Shown here: one piece after another, positions 60,752 to 64,000 of the stretch
How positions within the stretch are numbered: the stretch's first letter is position 1
How the letters are laid out: every line of letters begins with the position of its first letter
Assembly (NCBI GenBank): GCA_013398055.1
Contig: VZRS01002616.1
Location: forward strand, 1-64,000
Reading direction: 5' to 3'
DNA from: Ifrita kowaldi
Lineage: Eukaryota > Chordata > Aves > Passeriformes > Cinclosomatidae
DNA: 64,000 nt
The notes under the pieces: model-generated
The model's database searches: none
What the model was told of the DNA's origin: nothing
Seen by the model: the letters and a program-made list of their open reading frames with translations, nothing else
Position numbers and translations under genes: made by a program

Positions 60752-63330
60752 TAGAGAAATGGCCTGCAATCTTCCATTAGATTTTGCAAAAATGCCATAT
60801 CCTAGGCACAATCATCTAGGTGTTGTCCCACATTGCACATGTAGCTATGCACTGATTGCTTCTCAAACTAGAGCCTAAGTGGCACCATTTATGTCATTTA
60901 TAGTGATTGTGCAGTGATTTACCACTCTGTGGTAAATATTAGGTGGTGGTGGTGAACCCCAGGTCTCAAGTGTTTGTTACCATGAAAATAGAAAAGTTTT
61001 CATCATTAAATTGCCAAAATTTATAGGTCATGACTTGTGTCTGTGCCTTTCTTCTCCAACAGCTACGGCAAAGAGATATTCAGAAAAGTTCCCCTGCTCT
61101 ATACAAGCCTTAGTTTTCTCCCTAGGAGAATTAATTTCTACTTAACAGGTGGAAACATTTATAAAATCCCACAGTGAAGTAAAAACAACATCATTTCTGC
61201 CATCGACACAGAACCCCCCACGACTTTCACAGGAGGATTTGCCCTAAGGAAATACTGCTGCAGCAAGTATAATTACAGCAGGCTACTACATACTGGAGAG
61301 CCAAGTTACAGCAGCTTTATCACAGCCTGCCTTATACCACTAAATCAGTTTTACTACATGTTTTACTAAAGATTTTCCTTAGAAACTGAGAAGATTGTGA
61401 CAGGGCTTCTATCAACTAATCTCACTCCTATGGACGATTCAATGGATTAATATTGATTGGGAGACTGATATCCTGGGAGATTTAAATGTATTCTTTAATA
61501 TTGGCCAGGCTTCCCTTCTTTTTCTGCCCATTTTTTGTAAGATTTGAAACAGTCCTTCCATCTCATTTTGCATTTGCTTACTCTCTTCGTTCTTACTGAT
61601 ACCATGTTGTCTTGTGCAGATGCTGGAAGTGGAGGGTACTCTTTTGCTGTGAGTTTTTTCCTCTTCTAGATTTATCTTTTCCTAGTTTTACCTGGGATAC
61701 TCCAGGGTCGTTCACGACCCCACGCTGTCCAAGGCCTAGGTAATACCTGGGGCTCAGTTTCCATCTCTGTCCTCCCAAGTACACAGCGAGGTCTTAAAAT
61801 GGCAACTTGCACCTGCTCTTCACTAAATGCTCTTCCAGGTCCTGGCATCTTCATTTTAACAAGGGCCTGCAGGGATGAGCCACCTCGCCTCACCTGCTTA
61901 AAGCAAAACCCTACATACTCCACAACAAAGTGGAACTGCAGTTTCTATCAAGGCTACTGCATTTTATTTATAATCATTTTGAGCAACAGAATGTGTAAAT
62001 CCCTTTCTAGGGGAAGGTGGCCAGAGCCACGTTCCACGTGCGTGTAGGTGCATGTGTGTGTGTGCATGTGTGTGTACAGCTTTGGCTGTGCTCCCTCCCT
62101 GCTCCCCTCAGCTTCCTAGCAATGCCAGGGCACCTTCCCTGTCCATGAGAACGTGTGGCAGAAGCCCTGTCCTTTCCTTGTGCCATGAAGGAGCCCAGGC
62201 AGGCTCCTGTCCCAGTTTTACTGCATTGTGTACTTTTTGACAGAGGCCATGTGTATGCATTGTAAGAGTTTTAGCCAAAGGTTTTCCATGGTCAGGAATT
62301 GCATGAGGTGGGTTTCAGCTGAGCTGTCACCTTTTAGGGGCTGTTTTGTTTCAGGAAAGGACAGCATCTTTCATGTACCCCAGCTGTACATTTGGGAGTC
62401 TGCTGCTGTCCTGCAACTGTCCCTGGTGCCTGCAGGGCTGGGGACAGCTCGGGGAGCAAGGTAAGAGGGAGGCTAAAGGCAAGTGCCCTGACCTCCCTGA
62501 GGTTCCTGCCCTGCACCTTGCTCCTGCTTGCAGCTACAGGTACAAAGCATTTTTAAAGTGGACACATCTATATCTAATGCCAAGCTGATGCAGCAATCAG
62601 AACCCATGTTTTCCTTATCAAAGTAGGAATAAACCAGTAATCACCTGTCTGTTACTCTGTTAGGCACAGAATGGAACTCCAGGAGACAGTTACCTTCTAG
62701 CAGCACCCAGCTGGTCCTTGGCAGAGAGCGCTGAAGAGTACCTCTGAAATCCCAAATTACAGTCCTCTAGGGCAATGAGAGGAGATTGGAAAAATGTGCA
62801 GTGTTGCTGAAGATTACAAGAAAGAGTGAAGAAGCACTGGTTGCTATTGAATAACCCCTTGGGAACTCCTGCCTTTTCCCATATCTCACTTTGTTTGGTG
62901 CATTCAGGGATATTTGTGTAGTAAGGTTGGTTTGGGTGACGACTTGTGGTGGGATCCTTTACCTTTCTCTGAAATTCAACAAGATACAATAGATTAGGAA
63001 ATGAGGCTTCCTGTCTTTATTTTCTTCCTATTAATTATGATGGTCTGTGTAAAAGCACTGCCCAGTCAAAGATCAGGGTTCAATTGTGCTAAAGTTTTGC
63101 AAAAAGATTTTTAAAATATCTTTTGCTTCCAGTGGAGAGAGTTTTTTTAACTCCAGGTGCAATAGTTGCTTATGATACAGATGACCAAAGAAGGACTGGC
63201 TGTCTCAGAAAAGGAAAACAAGTACCAGGGTCCCTAATAATGTAGTTAATGAGCCCAAGTAAATGACCACTTTATAGCTGGATTTTTTTTCAGGAGTCTT
63301 CATCCAATTTGAAATCAGTGAGTGAATCCA
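60752..63330. other. Unique sequence, no gene seen
   Basis: Mixed unique DNA. Overlapping ORFs at 61593-62588 are under 85 codons and unrecognised. A TG microsatellite is listed separately. Confidence 0.55.
62041..62078 (+). repeat. (TG)n microsatellite
   Basis: Imperfect GTGTGT/GCATGTGTG run. Confidence 0.88.
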
Positions 63331-63600
63331 CTTTAACAAGAAACAGAATGGCTGTTCCTGGTGAAGATCAAGGGCTCAACTTGCCCAGTATCCCATCTTA
63401 GTTACATCTCGGTGAATGTCAGAGAATGTGGGGTCAGGAGAGGAGAATTTGATACCTTGAGTAATCTCCTGTTACACAACTATTTTCAGCTTAGAGAGTT
63501 TTCTGAACCTGATGTGTTTTCTGTATTGCGTGATCCAAAGTGGACCTCTCCTCCACATGTGTTTGTCCAGCCTCTCCCCAAACCTATAAAAAAACCCTTT
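63331..63600 (-). mobile_element. Possible ancient CR1-like fragment
   Basis: ATGGCTGTTCCTGGTGAAGA, TCAAGGGCTCAACTTGCCCAG and, later, GTTTGTCCAGCCTCTCCCC resemble the 3' end of old reptile/bird CR1-type elements read in reverse (pattern '...GGTCAGACCAAGGGTCC...GCCCAGTATCC'). Heavily decayed; a 177-codon plus-strand ORF (63361-63894) overlaps it and is therefore doubtful as a gene. Confidence 0.3.
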
Positions 63601-64000
63601 GCACTTACAGTTTCTACTGGCAGGAGGTGTCCCAAGCCTACCATCACAACTTTTCCTGGTTTTGTTTTGCACCAAGTTCCTGTTAGCTGTATTTGTAGGC
63701 TCCTACTTCTTGTACTGGAAGAAGCAATTGCTCCTTCTTCACTTTGTTTTTGCCATCGTGATTTTATACATCCAGATTATTTCCTCTTACTCCTGCTTTA
63801 TCTTTTCAGAGGGATGATCTTTCCCTGCTTGTTCTTTCAGCCAAAATTATGGGAGATTTCCCCAGATGTGATCCTCCAAGATAATCTTTTCTGAACCTCC
63901 CTCCACACCAGAGGATCAAGAGACACAATAATACATTATTTTAATATCTTCCCCTGTGCACTGATGATGTAAACTGCACTTTGTAAACTGCTGATCTTGT
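63601..64000. other. Unique sequence to the window end
   Basis: No repeat or exon recognised. The sequence continues beyond the window. Confidence 0.5.

Noticed and set aside
63361..63894. A 177-codon protein-coding gene
   Set aside because: The frame overlaps a probable CR1-like fragment, shows no domain, and has T/C-rich low-complexity stretches.
1..64000. CRISPR arrays, operons, tRNA or rRNA genes
   Set aside because: No regularly spaced short repeats, no ribosome-binding-site gene arrays and no RNA gene recognised; the DNA is plainly vertebrate in repeat content.

Overview
The window reads as bird nuclear DNA with no recognisable protein-coding gene. The evidence for a bird is its transposable elements. 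There are many 3' ends of CR1 LINEs, with the 8-bp terminal repeat (GAATCACA / ATTCTATG types) and typical CR1 reverse-transcriptase remnants. There are also endogenous-retrovirus solo LTRs of avian ERVK-like and ERVL-like type. Base composition is AT-rich, CpG is scarce, and no open reading frame exceeds 260 codons. Nothing resembles a bacterial, plasmid or viral gene array. A large intron or a gene-poor intergenic region of a bird, possibly a songbird, fits best; the order-level guess rests only on the look of the LTRs.

Layout. 1-8.6 kb is mostly unique sequence with short AT-rich simple repeats, one weak minus-strand exon candidate (4822-4942) and a conserved-element-like patch (7265-7530). 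8.6-9.7 kb holds an old plus-strand CR1 next to a younger minus-strand CR1. A 97-bp recent tandem duplication lies at 10056-10251. Minus-strand CR1 3' ends follow at 12664-13347 and 18878-19512. At 20.4-21.35 kb an ERV solo LTR with a perfect 6-bp target-site duplication sits inside a diverged two-copy tandem repeat. 21.4-32.8 kb is mostly unique and includes the longest ORF of the window, which is probably not a gene.

At 32815-35514 two copies of one 1,309-bp segment, with no difference noticed, flank an 82-bp run of N. This looks like a false duplication at an assembly gap. An LTR-like segment and a CT-rich tract follow (about 35.95-36.5 kb). Unique DNA continues to 47 kb, with another conserved-element-like patch at 44.03-44.47 kb. 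The largest element is a minus-strand CR1 of about 2.5 kb (46987-49498) with decayed endonuclease and reverse-transcriptase pieces. The right end holds an ancient CR1 (52.1-52.7 kb), a second solo LTR with a perfect 6-bp target-site duplication (54393-54753), a short CR1 (55005-55226), an old CR1 (56.1-57.5 kb), an ERVL-type LTR on the minus strand (60134-60751) and mostly unique sequence to 64 kb.

No genes can be seen to work together here. The informative content is the insertion history, a probable assembly error, and a few unique patches that could be regulatory but need alignment to other genomes. I found no sign of a novel biological system.
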